From: Falsiruegeria mediterranea M17
GTDB taxonomy: Bacteria; Pseudomonadota; Alphaproteobacteria; Rhodobacterales; Rhodobacteraceae
Assembly (NCBI RefSeq): GCF_900302455.1
Contig: NZ_ONZG01000006.1
Span: 186,001 to 250,000 of the forward strand
DNA length: 64,000 nt
Reading direction: 5' to 3'
Part shown: one piece after another, positions 62,730 to 64,000 of the stretch
Layout: each line of letters opens with the position of its first letter
How positions within the stretch are numbered: position 1 is the first letter of the stretch
Notes under the pieces: model-generated
The model's input: the letters and a program-made list of their open reading frames with translations, nothing else
What the model was told of the DNA's origin: nothing
Databases searched by the model: none
Made by a program: the position numbers and the translations under genes

Positions 62730-64000
62730 GCCGCGCCTCCTTTCTGGTTGGGCAGAATGGCCCGTATCAGTCGGTTGACGCCGCCGGCAATGCCGTCAGG
62801 TGCCAAAAGGACCACGACCAGAATGATGCCGCCAAAGATGAAGCGCCAGTAATCCAGACGGGTCACCCAATCCTCGATCATGACAAAAGCCACAGCGCCA
62901 AAGATCGGACCGGCAAGGGCATGGATTCCACCAAGCAAAACCATGATCAGCCCGTCGATGCTTTGCGCAATCCCAAGCGTGTCCGGAAAGACCGACCCCT
63001 TGGAGAAGGCAAAGACAACGCCTGCCAGCCCTGCCAGGCTGCCGGCCACCACAAAGCCCATCCACTGGTGGAACTTGGTGTCCACGCCGATGGCCTCGGC
63101 TCGGGTCTGGCTGTCGCGGATGCCGCGCAGGGTGTAGCCGAATGGGGAATGAGCGACGCGCCGCAGGAACCAGATGCCACCCAGGCACAGTACAAAGGCG
63201 ATGTAGAAATAGACCTTGTCCGAGCTGGCCCACTCAGCCGGCCAAACGCCCAGAATGCCGTCGTCGCCGCCGGTAAAGGCCTGCCATTGGAAGGTGACCC
63301 CCCACAGGATTTGCGCCGCCGCCATTGTGAGCATAGCCAGGTAGACGCCAGAGAGGCGCACGCAGAACCAGCCAAAGAACAACGCCGCGGCGGCCGCGAA
63401 GAACGGCGCAAGTAGCATGGCGGGCAACATGCCAAAGCCCAGGAACTTGACCATCATCGCAGCTGCATAAGCTCCGACACCGAAATAGGCGGCGTGGCCA
63501 AAGCTGACCATGCCACCGATGCCCATCATGAAATGCAGCGACACGGCAAAGAGGGTGGCGACCATCACATCCACAAGCAGGATCGAAGTAAAATCAGCCG
63601 TCACCGCCGGGCTGAAGGCCAAAACCATCACGGCGGCCAGCAAGACCATGGTCGATTTCTGGCTCATCAGTTTCAGGGGCTGTTCGGGCTCTTCGGTGCC
63701 CACATGTTCGCTGCCCGGTTTCCCGAACAGGCCATAGGGCCGCAGGATCAACACCACGGCCATCACAATGAACGGCAGCACGATCGAGATTTGCGGGAAG
63801 ATCAGGATGGCAAACGCGTTCAAGACCGAGATCAGAACAGCCGCCACAAAGGCCCCGCTCACGCTGCCCATGCCGCCGATAACGACTACCACAAAGGCCT
63901 CGCCAATGATCGACAGGTCCATCTGCAGGCTCACGGCCTCACGCGGGATTTGCAGCGCACCGCCCAGACCGGCCAGGAAAGCGCCCAGAACAAAGGCGGC
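62726..64000 (-). CDS. livHM: Fused LivH-LivM permease (partial, cut by right edge)
   Basis: The frame is open from the right edge (codon boundary at 64000) to the stop at 62726, 424 residues. The first part, to about residue 100, is the C-terminal end of LivH (FVVVVIGGMGSVSGAFVAAV, IVMAVVLILRPYGLFGKPG). Then, with no stop, the LivM part starts with a new membrane segment (STMVLLAAVMVLAFSP) and includes GIGGMVSFGHAAYFGVGAYA. So both permeases are in one chain. Such fusions are known in alphaproteobacterial liv-type systems. The start of LivH and the solute-binding protein are outside the window. A GTG at 63934 would be a false start. Confidence 0.92.
   Translation of the reverse strand, partial: AAFVLGAFLAGLGGALQIPREAVSLQMDLSIIGEAFVVVVIGGMGSVSGAFVAAVLISVLNAFAILIFPQISIVLPFIVMAVVLILRPYGLFGKPGSEHVGTEEPEQPLKLMSQKSTMVLLAAVMVLAFSPAVTADFTSILLVDVMVATLFAVSLHFMMGIGGMVSFGHAAYFGVGAYAAAMMVKFLGFGMLPAMLLAPFFAAAAALFFGWFCVRLSGVYLAMLTMAAAQILWGVTFQWQAFTGGDDGILGVWPAEWASSDKVYFYIAFVLCLGGIWFLRRVAHSPFGYTLRGIRDSQTRAEAIGVDTKFHQWMGFVVAGSLAGLAGVVFAFSKGSVFPDTLGIAQSIDGLIMVLLGGIHALAGPIFGAVAFVMIEDWVTRLDYWRFIFGGIILVVVLLAPDGIAGGVNRLIRAILPNQKGGAA

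Overview
The window looks like a chromosomal segment of a marine Roseobacter-group alphaproteobacterium (Rhodobacteraceae). The evidence is gene content and order: rpsA, ihfB, a LapA-domain protein, trpF and trpB in a row; trpA far away; rplY and pth near each other; TRAP transport; a feruloyl-CoA-type acyl-CoA cluster; fdxA-fpr; and a liv ABC transporter with fused permeases. Coding is dense and GC-rich. No rRNA, tRNA, CRISPR array, phage or intact insertion sequence was seen.

Layout. 1-1.7 kb: three minus-strand genes (a membrane protein cut by the left edge, a winged-helix protein, a degenerate receiver-like protein). 2.1-10.3 kb: housekeeping block rpsA, ihfB, lapA-like, trpF, trpB. It is interrupted by a DUF1254/DUF1214 gene broken by one in-frame stop, a GFA-family gene, and a small membrane gene after trpF that looks frameshifted at a T5 run. 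10.4-14.4 kb: a monooxygenase-fold protein and an RTX protein inside about 1.7 kb of apparently non-coding DNA. 14.4-33.6 kb: a catabolic island with ATP-dependent hydantoinase/oxoprolinase subunits (hyuA, hyuB), an AroM/racemase-fold protein, four short-chain or extended dehydrogenases, a LysR regulator, a TRAP transporter (dctPQM), two DMT permeases, a GST, an aldehyde dehydrogenase and a PLP lyase/decarboxylase of the sphingosine-phosphate-lyase type. 33.9-48.5 kb: mixed core genes (DUF2237, serine hydrolase, pth, DUF3604, rplY, M24-fold protein, lldD, trpA, pagL-like, ychF, sulfotransferase, LLM oxidoreductase, siderophore-interacting protein). 48.7-57.6 kb: a divergent acyl-CoA pathway (feruloyl-CoA synthase type ligase, acyl-CoA dehydrogenase, DUF35 protein and thiolase-like protein on one side; SDR and crotonase on the other), followed by a TetR regulator and a CMD/tautomerase pair. 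58.1-64 kb: fpr, fdxA, a CaiB-type CoA-transferase, MarR, and livF, livG and a livH-livM fusion cut by the right edge.

How the genes may work together. In the island, uptake (TRAP), ATP-driven ring or amide opening (HyuAB), a possible racemase (AroM-like), redox steps (SDRs), C-C cleavage or decarboxylation (PLP enzyme) and aldehyde oxidation (ALDH) would make one route for a nitrogen-containing acid. The substrate is not known. In the acyl-CoA cluster, a ligase, dehydrogenase, hydratase, SDR and a thiolase-like/DUF35 pair suggest activation and side-chain shortening of an aromatic or branched acid. The thiolase-like protein seems to lack the nucleophilic cysteine, so a retro-aldol lyase is possible. 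A perfect 18-bp palindrome beside the TetR gene has a near copy in the divergent promoter of this cluster.

The least explained signal is a family of three intergenic structured repeats (near 5.6, 35.6 and 41.0 kb), all in the same orientation. Each has a conserved 5' block, a small hairpin whose stem changes in a partly compensatory way, a CCTCCTCCC-type motif and a terminal GC-rich hairpin that is rebuilt in each copy.
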